This document shows, in pieces, positions 12,355 to 20,975 of a DNA stretch of 55,946 nt. Position 1 is the stretch's first letter. The number at the start of each line of letters is the position of its first letter. The notes beneath the pieces were generated by a model. That model did not search any database. It saw nothing but the letters and a program-made list of their open reading frames with translations, and was not told where the DNA came from. Position numbers and translations under genes: made by a program. The stretch is from positions 1-55,946 of the forward strand of contig LT649259.1 in assembly GCA_900128395.1 (NCBI GenBank), read 5' to 3'. This stretch comes from Stramenopiles sp. TOSAG23-2. Lineage: Eukaryota; Sar.

Positions 12355-12768
12355 NNNNNNNNNNNNNNNNNNNNNNNNNNNNNNNNNNNNNNNNNNNNNN
12401 NNNNNNNNNNNNNNNNNNNNNNNNNNNNNNNNNNNNNNNNNNNNNNNNNNNNNNNNNNNNNNNNNNNNNNNNNNNNNNNNNNNNNNNNNNNNNNNNNNNN
12501 NNNNNNNNNNNNNNNNNNNNNNNNNNNNNNNNNNNNNNNNNNNNNNNNNNNNNNNNNNNNNNNNNNNNNNNNNNNNNNNNNNNNNNNNNNNNNNNNNNNN
12601 NNNNNNNNNNNNNNNNNNNNNNNNNNNNNNNNNNNNNNNNNNNNNNNNNNNNNNNNNNNNNNNNNNNNNNNNNNNNNNNNNNNNNNNNNNNNNNNNNNNN
12701 NNNNNNNNNNNNNNNNNNNNNNNNNNNNNNNNNNNNNNNNNNNNNNNNNNNNNNNNNNNNNNNNNNNN
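12355..12768. other. assembly gap (414 N)
   Basis: Unresolved bases between the G/A homopolymers and the 8-bp array. The true length may differ. The array touches the gap directly, so the missing part probably contains more repeat units. Confidence 0.95.
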
Positions 12769-13735
12769 CGAACGTGCGAACGTGCGAACGTGCGAACGTG
12801 CGAACGTGCGAACGTGCGAACGTGCGAACGTGCGAACGTGCGAACGTGCGAACGTGCGAACGTGCGAACGTGCGAACGTGCGAACGTGCGAACGTGCGAA
12901 CGTGCGAACGTGCGAACGTGCGAACGTGCGAACGTGCGAACGTGCGAACGTGCGAACGTGCGAACGTGCGAACGTGCGAACGTGCGAACGTGCGAACGTG
13001 CGAACGTGCGAACGTGCGAACGTGCGAACGTGCGAACGTGCGAACGTGCGAACGTGCGAACGTGCGAACGTGCGAACGTGCGAACGTGCGAACGTGCGAA
13101 CGTGCGAACGTGCGAACGTGCGAACGTGCGAACGTGCGAACGTGCGAACGTGCGAACGTGCGAACGTGCGAACGTGCGAACGTGCGAACGTGCGAACGTG
13201 CGAACGTGCGAACGTGCGAACGTGCGAACGTGCGAACGTGCGAACGTGCGAACGTGCGAACGTGCGAACGTGCGAACGTGCGAACGTGCGAACGTGCGAA
13301 CGTGCGAACGTGCGAACGTGCGAACGTGCGAACGTGCGAACGTGCGAACGTGCGAACGTGCGAACGTGCGAACGTGCGAACGTGCGAACGTGCGAACGTG
13401 CGAACGTGCGAACGTGCGAACGTGCGAACGTGCGAACGTGCGAACGTGCGAACGTGCGAACGTGCGAACGTGCGAACGTGCGAACGTGCGAACGTGCGAA
13501 CGTGCGAACGTGCGAACGTGCGAACGTGCGAACGTGCGAACGTGCGAACGTGCGAACGTGCGAACGTGCGAACGTGCGAACGTGCGAACGTGCGAACGTG
13601 CGAACGTGCGAACGTGCGAACGTGCGAACGTGCGAACGTGCGAACGTGCGAACGTGCGAACGTGCGAACGTGCGAACGTGCGAACGTGCGAACGTGCGAA
13701 CGTGCGAACGTGCGAACGTGCGAACGGTGCGAACG
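12769..13735. repeat. 8-bp tandem array, about 120 copies of CGAACGTG
   Basis: Exact CGAACGTG units run from 12769 to 13720 (119 units), ending in a slightly altered unit CGAACGGTGCGAACG. The unit is 62.5% GC with two CpG plus one across each junction, in sharp contrast to the AT-rich surroundings. Because 8 is not a multiple of 3, all three frames of a strand read the same 8-residue cycle (RTCERANV or, on the other strand, HVRTFARS) without stops, so long ORFs here are artefacts. It ends about 50 bp from the stop of the membrane-protein gene. Confidence 0.97.
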
Positions 13736-13788
13736 CCCCATATATATATATATATCTTCAATCCCACACAACACACACAACAAAACTT

Positions 13789-15132
13789 TTAAAACCAACC
13801 ACTTGATACACCACCTGCACCAGTTGATTTAGATAAGACTTTTTTACTCAACGTAACAAATGTTTGTATATCATTGCTTACTAAATCTTGATCCCATCGC
13901 ATGAATAAATCTAAACCTGAATTATTAAATACAAATACAAAGATAATAAGTACAAGTCCATATATTATAAAATATGGCCATGCCGATCGTGTCCCTGCAA
14001 ATACTGGACCAACAATATTACTATGCAATAATGATGTCGTCACCATAAATGCAATGCTAAATACAAGTGTTTTTTCAAATGCTAATAAAAAATTTCGCTC
14101 ATATGTAGCAAAGATACTAATACATGCATCCATATTACTTTTCCAAAAACTTCGATCTTGCATTGTTAATTCTTCACATACTTGACTTAGACGATTCACT
14201 ACAGGCTCAAAATATTGAGTTTCTAAGCGTTGCAAACCCCATCTCCAACGATAGAAATGCCGTACGACTGTCCATGCAACTGAATGAAAACCACCAATAA
14301 TCATACCAAAGACTTGAAAATGCATATTTGTCATATATAAATATGCAGTAGAAATAACAGTGCATTGAATCACAGTATGTGCATCTGTAATATAATCGTA
14401 TAAGAAAAAAATTTCATCAATTAATTTTTCACGTAATCCTACTCCATTTGGTAATTGAATATCATCCTTTGTCCATATATAAAAGACAAACGAACAAACC
14501 ATACCGACAAAGATAAGACCAGCACTAAAACCGTACATAAACCATATTAACAAATGGAAGAAACATGCAATTGAAAAAAATTGCAAAAGTCGTTGTTTCC
14601 ATGTTTCTAACGCTAATAATGTTAATTCATCTTCCATAACATCTGGATTTAACACGTAATAATCACGATCTGTTTCGCACCAAATATTTGGATTTTGTAC
14701 TATTGAGCATAAAGGGACAAATGCAGCTTTTCCATCTTTGATAGGTTCATACCATAATCCAGCAATACGACTATTCCATTTAAATCTTGGGACATCTTCA
14801 TCACCTTCAGTACTATGAATATGGGAATGATAAATTGCACTTAATACCATATCTGATAATTCTTTCGTGGTAAGTTTACGATTATTTTCACCAGTCGGTA
14901 TATATAATATTCTACGTTCATGTTCAATGTCATCATCATCTGGTGGACTTCTTCCAAATAATACTATACCATTTTGTGCTGATAAAATATTTTCATCATC
15001 TGTAAGTTTATGTTTTAATATACATAATTTAACATAACCGTCTGGTGCATCTGGTAACCCTGGGTATGATGATGATCTAGATATACGAGTATTATTTCCA
15101 GATGATGGTGAAGTGGATGGTGATGATGGCAT
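13789..15132 (-). CDS. multi-pass membrane protein, unknown family
   Basis: 447 residues in one exon, ATG at 15130-15132. The N-terminal 25 residues are Ser/Pro-rich. Residues about 25-185 form a soluble domain with no family that I know (contains ILYIPTGENNRKLTTKELSDMVL and RIAGLWYEPIKDGKAAFVPL). From about residue 190 there are roughly six hydrophobic segments: FFSIACFFHLLIWFMYGFS, LIFVGMVCSFVFYIW, TVISTAYLYM with VFGMIIGGFHSVAW, a Trp/Arg-rich loop (RHFYRWRWGLQRLE), then TLVFSIAFMVTTSLL and YFIIYGLVLIIFVFVF. No catalytic motif is recognised. It is divergent from the AlkB gene across a 1.15-kb space. Confidence 0.8.
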   Translation of the reverse strand: MPSSPSTSPSSGNNTRISRSSSYPGLPDAPDGYVKLCILKHKLTDDENILSAQNGIVLFGRSPPDDDDIEHERRILYIPTGENNRKLTTKELSDMVLSAIYHSHIHSTEGDEDVPRFKWNSRIAGLWYEPIKDGKAAFVPLCSIVQNPNIWCETDRDYYVLNPDVMEDELTLLALETWKQRLLQFFSIACFFHLLIWFMYGFSAGLIFVGMVCSFVFYIWTKDDIQLPNGVGLREKLIDEIFFLYDYITDAHTVIQCTVISTAYLYMTNMHFQVFGMIIGGFHSVAWTVVRHFYRWRWGLQRLETQYFEPVVNRLSQVCEELTMQDRSFWKSNMDACISIFATYERNFLLAFEKTLVFSIAFMVTTSLLHSNIVGPVFAGTRSAWPYFIIYGLVLIIFVFVFNNSGLDLFMRWDQDLVSNDIQTFVTLSKKVLSKSTGAGGVSSGWF

Positions 15133-16282
15133 TGTTTCTTTAATACGATATATTATTATTTTTCTTTCAGTTTAATTTTCTTCTTTTTTATCTGTGTATT
15201 TCAACGAAGTTCAAATAATAATATTTCTTGAATCTATTTTCTGTATATTGGGAGCTATCTTTTTTGTCTATCTATCTTAAATACTTCTTGTAATTATTTT
15301 ATACAATTATCATCAACAAAACTCCACCCTATACCACCCAAACAAAATACCAAAGTCTATATATCTTATCCTTATTGGATATTATTGTATTGTAATTATT
15401 TTATACAATTATCATCAACAAAACTCCACCCTATACCACCCAAATAAAATACCAAAGTCTATATACAGTATCTTATCCTTATTGGATATTATTGTAAATA
15501 TATAAGTTACAGTGTAAGAGTTGGATTGGGTTGGTGTTTTAGGGGCACACTTCATTGGAAATATCATATATTTTAAGTATAATAATTAGTATTGTATATA
15601 CAGACTTATATATTTTTTTACTGAAAACATAGGAATATGATTGAAATAATTGAAGAATAATTGAAATAATATACAGTTTGTTTTTAGTTTTCCTTAATAT
15701 ATACAAAGTAGTAGCTGGAATACAAGAAATCCGCAAAGATAATAATAATAAATACGAGGCGTATATGCTGGTACCAGGTAAACTGGTATATGCCAAGGTA
15801 CTATTTGCACGAGTGCCTGTGTGTCTATGCTATTGATTTCAGGCGTTCACCATTTACCACCATTTACCACCTCTATTCCACTACATAATCTCTAATTACC
15901 ACAGATATTATACCATACTAGGTTAAGGTAATACAGAAGATATATGCATCTCACATTAGTCTGCGTCGTCAGACTCTTTCCGGGAAGAAAGACATATGAA
16001 GCACGCGACAATAATACCTGGTAATACCTAGGTACAGTAATAATAATATGATAAGCAACGTGCATAAAGTAATAATAAAAAATTAGGTGCTTAGATATAT
16101 AGATATAAAGTGTGTATCACAGACTATATACAAACACCTCTTCCATATTTTTTTAAAAAAAAACTACAAAATAAAATGCCACTTCTCGAATCAACCGCCT
16201 CGTCAAAAACGGCGTGTGTTTCCACGGCGACTATATACAAACACCTCTTCCATATTTTTTTAAAAAAAAACTACAAAATAAA
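15133..16282. other. divergent intergenic region (membrane protein / AlkB)
   Basis: Holds the 102-bp tandem duplication at 15288-15496, TACCWGGTA palindromes at 15772-15780 and 16015-16023 plus a TACCTAGGTA at 16025-16034, and the first copy of the AlkB leader duplication. A small minus-strand ORF at 15539-15796 is AT-driven and not convincing. Confidence 0.5.
15288..15496. repeat. 102-bp tandem duplication (second copy with 4-bp insertion)
   Basis: The block from ttgtaattattttatacaat through tccttattggatattattgt occurs at about 15288-15389 and 15390-15496. The copies differ by one substitution (cccaaacaaa/cccaaataaa) and an ACAG insertion in copy 2. Confidence 0.88.
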
Positions 16283-16336
16283 ATGCCACTTCTCGAATCA
16301 ACCGCCTCGTCAAAAACGGCGTGTGTTTCCACGGCG
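16123..16336 (+). repeat. 107-bp tandem duplication of the AlkB leader and first codons
   Basis: The block from actatatacaaacacctctt through tgtgtttccacggcg occurs at 16123-16229 and 16230-16336. Each copy contains 5' leader sequence, an ATG and the first 18 codons of the AlkB gene. The period is not a multiple of three, so the upstream ATG (16176) reads out of frame. Confidence 0.92.
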
Positions 16337-17707
16337 CCTGTATTTAATAAATCTCTTGGACTACCCAAAAAACCTGATGAAGGGTGGTGGGCACTTACAC
16401 ATCACAACTCAAATAATCAAAAAGGGAAACATCCTGGGGATAATAATCCAATAGTACAAACGTTATTATGGAGTGTATGGTTAATTTTACTCATTTCAAC
16501 TGCATTAATTGATGATTTTTTTCAATTTGTTGGTGCTGTTTGTTTCTTAGTCGTACTGTGTATATTTATTCCAGATGATGGAAGTACAGTATTACCATAT
16601 TACATACATTTAATATTGCCTATTATTGCATTTAAATCTGTATTGCAAGGTGGCCATTATTCGTTTTCAATGTTTTATTTTATATTTGGTATTGTTCCAT
16701 TAGCTGATTATATACTTGGTGTTGACGTAGCAAATCAATCAAAAGAGGAGCAAAAGATATTAAATAAATATTATGGATTTAAATTGTTTACATTATTAAT
16801 TCCTATTTGTGTCGCTGGTGTTATTGCTGCAGGTGCATATTTTTTGACACAAACAGAGGAAGGTAAAAATTTAACTTCAACTGAATTTATTGGTTTTAGT
16901 TTATCAGTTGGATTTTATACAGGAGCAATTGGGATAGTTGTTGGCCACGAACTTTGCCATAAAGCAAAATGGTATGAACGTTTATTAGGAAGGTTTTTAA
17001 TGTGCGCTGCTTGTTATGGGCATTTCTATGTAGAACATACACTAGGCCATCATAAAGACGTTGCGACTGATAAGGATCCAGCAACAGCACGGTATGGGGA
17101 GGACTTCTATTCCTTCCTTCCAAGGGTTGTAATAGGTGAATTTACATCTGCATGTAAAATCGAACTTGATCGGTTAAAGAGAAAGAAATTACCATGGTGG
17201 CAAAATGAAATCCCAATGTACTTTAGCGTTTCAGGTTTAATGGCGCTAGGCCTTTACATAGCGTTTGGTGCGATAGCAGTGAAATATTTTTTACTGCAAG
17301 CTGCTTGGGCGATTATATTATTTGAATCCGTAAATTATTTAGAACATTATGGTTTGGAAAGACGTCAAGACTCAAATGGAAAGCATGAAACGGTGAAGCC
17401 ACAACATAGTTGGGATTCCCCGGCAAGGCTTACGAATATGGTAACCATTAAATTACAAAGACATGCTGATCATCATGCACATGCTGGAAAAAGATTTCAA
17501 ACACTTCAAGCATATGAAGCTTCCCCGCAGTTACCAAGCGGATATGCTACAATGATCGTTCTTGCTTTCTTCCCACCGATTTGGAGATACGTGATGCATC
17601 CTCGATTAATGCGTTTTCGAAAAACGCAAACAGGTCAAGTTTGGAGACATGGACCACAGCCAGAATATGATGAGAACAATGGTGAGGGTGATAAGAAGAA
17701 GAAATAA
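16283..17707 (+). CDS. alkB: AlkB-type membrane non-heme diiron alkane monooxygenase
   Basis: 474 residues from the ATG at 16283, the second-copy start after the tandem duplication; the ATG at 16176 reads into another frame and stops at 16454. All AlkB iron-binding histidine boxes are present: HELCHK at 222-227, EHTLGHH at 251-257, NYLEHYGL at 351-358 and LQRHADHHA at 391-399. Several transmembrane segments precede and follow box 1 (for example LWSVWLILLISTALIDDFF and LFTLLIPICVAGVIAAGAYFL). In bacteria this enzyme hydroxylates the terminal carbon of medium-chain alkanes with rubredoxin as electron donor. No rubredoxin domain is fused and none is seen nearby. A lipid or alkane role in the ER is inferred. 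The N-terminal 18 residues do not look like a clear targeting peptide. Bacterial ancestry is possible but not shown here. Confidence 0.93.
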   Translation: MPLLESTASSKTACVSTAPVFNKSLGLPKKPDEGWWALTHHNSNNQKGKHPGDNNPIVQTLLWSVWLILLISTALIDDFFQFVGAVCFLVVLCIFIPDDGSTVLPYYIHLILPIIAFKSVLQGGHYSFSMFYFIFGIVPLADYILGVDVANQSKEEQKILNKYYGFKLFTLLIPICVAGVIAAGAYFLTQTEEGKNLTSTEFIGFSLSVGFYTGAIGIVVGHELCHKAKWYERLLGRFLMCAACYGHFYVEHTLGHHKDVATDKDPATARYGEDFYSFLPRVVIGEFTSACKIELDRLKRKKLPWWQNEIPMYFSVSGLMALGLYIAFGAIAVKYFLLQAAWAIILFESVNYLEHYGLERRQDSNGKHETVKPQHSWDSPARLTNMVTIKLQRHADHHAHAGKRFQTLQAYEASPQLPSGYATMIVLAFFPPIWRYVMHPRLMRFRKTQTGQVWRHGPQPEYDENNGEGDKKKK

Positions 17708-17720
17708 CAAGTACATTTTT

Positions 17721-17942
17721 GTGTACGACTTCGTAATAATATTTTTAATTATAATTATTATTTGTTTTTATATTTATAAAGCTAAATCCTCTACGTGTAT
17801 TTTCGTTTTTTGCGCCTATAATAATCGTTTTGCTTTAAAATGTGTTGTGTACGACTTCGTAATAATATTTTTAATTATAATTATTATTTGTTTTTATATC
17901 ATATTTTAAAGCTAAATCCTCTACGTCTATTTTCGTTTTTTT
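17721..17942 (+). repeat. direct repeat in the AlkB 3' flank (126-bp spacing)
   Basis: About 55 bp starting gtgtacgacttcgtaataat is repeated at 17721 and 17847, and both copies are followed by aagctaaatcctctacgt plus a T-rich run. The copies are not quite contiguous, with about 35 bp of unique sequence between them. This is a third duplication around one gene. Confidence 0.85.
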
Positions 17943-17967
17943 ATATATATATAAATAAAAACTTCTC

Positions 17968-20529
17968 TTAACTCATTGCCGCTTCTAATACACCACAGGC
18001 TATCATTACATCTTGAATTGCTACACCAGTTGAATCAAACAATGTTATACTATCATCATTTTTACCACTACGAATATTATCTTCACTGCTCCCTTGCAAT
18101 AATAATTCTCCCAATTCTACTACAGGGTGATTATCATCATTATCAGAGCAACATGATAATTCGCCAAATGCTAAGCATTGTTTTTTTGAATCTGCTACTT
18201 TTACATCTGCTTGCTTTACTAAATCTTCAGATAATTCTCGTTTGCCAATGCCATCGCTGCCGATTGCTGTTATATGGGTACCAGGGCGTACAGAGTGTAA
18301 AATTGGTTTCTTTGCCGATGTTGTTGTTACAATTAAATTACATTCCCTAGTCAAATCATTCATTTCTGTGGCAACCGCTACATCAAATCCTTCATTTATC
18401 ATTTCACTTTTAAATATATTCGCTTTTTCTATATTTCTTCCCCAAACAACTACTGGTGCAATTATACCAACCACTTTTAACCATCTCAATTGAAAACGAG
18501 CTTGCATGCCAGTACCTACTATGCCAATTTTTTCTAATCCTTGCTTTGCATTTATTTTAGCTAATTTTCGTGCTGCAATTGCCCCAGCAATTGCTGTTCT
18601 TACATCTGTTAAATACCCATTATCAAACAGAATGCTGTCTGTATTTCCAGACTTTTGATTAAATACTAGCATTAATCCAGTTGATGTACTTTTATTTAAT
18701 GCTACATTTCCAGGGAAACCACCCGCACATTTCACAACAAACTTATCTCCATTTTTTATAAATCCACTTTTGACACATACATCACCATATGAACCAAGAT
18801 CCAAATGCTGTACCGGGGCTACTTCAACAAGCCCTTGAGAAAAGGATATAAATCCATTTACTTGCGCTTCAATTAATGTAAGAAATTTTTCTTTAACTAC
18901 TCTTTTAATTGTATCTAATCCTAATGTAAATGGAGATTTGGTTACAGCATTACCATTATTGTTTGTGATTGTAGTAATTTCATTTTTAGTAACCACCTCG
19001 GCATTTGCATTTTTTACTTCTACTGCTTTTTTTACAATCTTGGACCATTCTAGAATTTTTTCTTTTGATTTTTTTTTATTTGCACGTAACCAATTAAATT
19101 TATCATTCGGTAGACTTCTCAAATGTTGAACAGTTTTGTTTACACGTGGTGTCAAACCTGCTTGAATCAACGTTTCATCAAATTTTGCTGGATGTGCTGT
19201 TAGTACACAAACAGTATTATTATGGTCTAGCTTATTTTTTATTTTATTATTATTTATATTGTCTTTATTATCATTATTTAGCTTAAAGTATGCAAAAACG
19301 CCAATGGCAGAGTGTGGGCAAAGATGATATGAAGACGCTTCATCTACCTTTTTCATTACATCCATTGTGGATTTATCTGTAACATTTAAACTTGTAAATG
19401 TTTCTTGAATTTTTAGAACTAACAATTCATCTAATTGGCATCCACGACGTTTGGTAGGTCCATTATTACTATTATTTTGCTCCAATTGTTTCATATAAAA
19501 GCTTACTTCATCTGAATTTTGATTTAACATGAAGTAAAGCATCCGCTCCAAATTGTATGCAAATTGAATATCCATAGCGGGCGAAACTGTTTTTTTATTT
19601 GCACCCATAAACATATCGCCAGTTGATAGTGTACGATGTACAATATCATTTGCATTTGTAGCGCATATAATTTTATCGATTGGGAGATTCATTAATTTTG
19701 CAAGATAGCCACCGCATGCATTCCCAAATGCACCAGAAGGTACAATAAATGTTACTTTTTTCTCACACAAAGGTTGTAATTGTATGTAGCTCCAAAAATA
19801 ATAACACGATTGAGCCATAATCCTGGCAAAATTAATACTATTAATTGAACATACAGAGTATTTTTCCATGAATTGTGAATCCATAAATAACATTTTCAAC
19901 GCCTCGGCTTGCTCATCCGTATTACCTTCTGTACGAAAAACTTCTACATTATCCGAGTCAACAGTAGTTAATTGTAATTCCTGTACAACACTAACACGTT
20001 CATTTGGATATAGACAAAAAATATTAATATTCTTTAAATCTTTTACCGCTGCAATGGCTGCAGGGCCCGTATCTCCAGAAGTTTCTACTATTATATTTGC
20101 ACGTTTTTTTCTTTTTCCTAAATAATAATTTAAAAGTTGCGCAACAACTTGTTGGCCAATATCTTTAAATGCTAATGTTGGACCATTTCCTGTTTCAAGA
20201 AAATACGGGTAGTTATCTTTCACTTTCAACAAAGGCAAGGATGGAGTTTTCCCATCATTAAAAGTTTTGAATGCAGCTTCACACATATCTAAACAATCAG
20301 CAGCTGGTATAGATGTATACATTTCCATTACAAATGCAGTCACTTCAGCAAGTGTTGCTTTTTTTGCTGCCATTCGCTTTAAATCAACGGATTTGATTTT
20401 CGGTATGCATTCTGGGACATATAACCCACCATCTGTCGCATATGCTGAGAATAATATCTTTTCAAATGGTTGATTTCTTTCTATAGATGCACCACGTGTT
20501 GAACAATATCGTATTTTAGATGTTGCCAT
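17968..20529 (-). CDS. threonine synthase-like PLP enzyme fused to ornithine-cyclodeaminase-family dehydrogenase
   Basis: 853 residues from the ATG at 20527-20529 (good ccATGG context). Residues 1-450 are a class II threonine synthase/THNSL-type domain: YCSTRG and YATDGGLYVPECIP at the start, PLP lysine K122 in TLAFKDIG, phosphate-binding SGDTG at 151-155, and TAHPAKF near its end. A Lys- and Asn-rich linker follows (about 450-540). Residues about 545-853 are an OCD/mu-crystallin-type domain: GDVCVKSGFI, VVKCAGGFPGN, GYLTDVRTAIAGAIAARKLA, the NAD-binding loop GIVGTGMQAR (669-678), IGSDGIGKREL with the family's catalytic Asp, and LFDSTGVAIQD. Both halves look intact. The first half should act on O-phosphohomoserine or another O-phospho-amino acid, the second is an NAD-linked imine or amino-acid dehydrogenase/cyclodeaminase. 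The joint product is unknown. I see no targeting peptide. Confidence 0.93.
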   Translation of the reverse strand: MATSKIRYCSTRGASIERNQPFEKILFSAYATDGGLYVPECIPKIKSVDLKRMAAKKATLAEVTAFVMEMYTSIPAADCLDMCEAAFKTFNDGKTPSLPLLKVKDNYPYFLETGNGPTLAFKDIGQQVVAQLLNYYLGKRKKRANIIVETSGDTGPAAIAAVKDLKNINIFCLYPNERVSVVQELQLTTVDSDNVEVFRTEGNTDEQAEALKMLFMDSQFMEKYSVCSINSINFARIMAQSCYYFWSYIQLQPLCEKKVTFIVPSGAFGNACGGYLAKLMNLPIDKIICATNANDIVHRTLSTGDMFMGANKKTVSPAMDIQFAYNLERMLYFMLNQNSDEVSFYMKQLEQNNSNNGPTKRRGCQLDELLVLKIQETFTSLNVTDKSTMDVMKKVDEASSYHLCPHSAIGVFAYFKLNNDNKDNINNNKIKNKLDHNNTVCVLTAHPAKFDETLIQAGLTPRVNKTVQHLRSLPNDKFNWLRANKKKSKEKILEWSKIVKKAVEVKNANAEVVTKNEITTITNNNGNAVTKSPFTLGLDTIKRVVKEKFLTLIEAQVNGFISFSQGLVEVAPVQHLDLGSYGDVCVKSGFIKNGDKFVVKCAGGFPGNVALNKSTSTGLMLVFNQKSGNTDSILFDNGYLTDVRTAIAGAIAARKLAKINAKQGLEKIGIVGTGMQARFQLRWLKVVGIIAPVVVWGRNIEKANIFKSEMINEGFDVAVATEMNDLTRECNLIVTTTSAKKPILHSVRPGTHITAIGSDGIGKRELSEDLVKQADVKVADSKKQCLAFGELSCCSDNDDNHPVVELGELLLQGSSEDNIRSGKNDDSITLFDSTGVAIQDVMIACGVLEAAMS

Positions 20530-20975
20530 GGTTTGGTATGAATTATAATACACTTTACTGTAATATGTCGGTAATATTATCTTCCTTGAATTTAGCAGAA
20601 TATATTTAATATATAAATAATTCGTGATGGTTAAAATCTAAGTTACAATAATTTTAGTATATATATTTATATTTTAATATTATATTGAAATATATTTAAA
20701 CCACATCATACAGACAAGCTACATCTGTATATATAATATAATTATTATTACTTATAATCATAATACTTGTTGTATTAAAATGTGGTGATTGATGTGATTG
20801 TGCGATTTAAAGGGTAAATAAATTTTTATTATACTAATAAGTATAAATTATAATACCCATATTTTAGTATCAAATCTCCGATGCACTTTGAAATGTAAAT
20901 GCTAATCATTATAATAAATAATTTCAATAATACTTTTTCAAATAATAATTTCTAATTTGGTTTTAGTTTCTTTTT
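20530..20975. other. intergenic region, AT-rich
   Basis: Lies between the start of the fusion enzyme and the stop of the armadillo protein, both on the minus strand. It is very AT-rich with several TATATA stretches that may be part of the fusion-enzyme promoter. I see no gene or repeat. Confidence 0.5.

Noticed and set aside
12769-13735. CRISPR-like array
   Set aside because: Units are 8 bp and contiguous with no spacers, in a eukaryotic context.
12190-13832. Several very long ORFs of RTCERANV or HVRTFARS repeats
   Set aside because: They read through an 8-bp array that lacks stops in every frame and through the N gap. No independent sign of coding.
16110-16454. Separate 114-residue gene before AlkB
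   Set aside because: It is the frame opened by the duplicated leader and first AlkB codons, then runs out of frame into AlkB. Kept only as a decoy upstream ORF.
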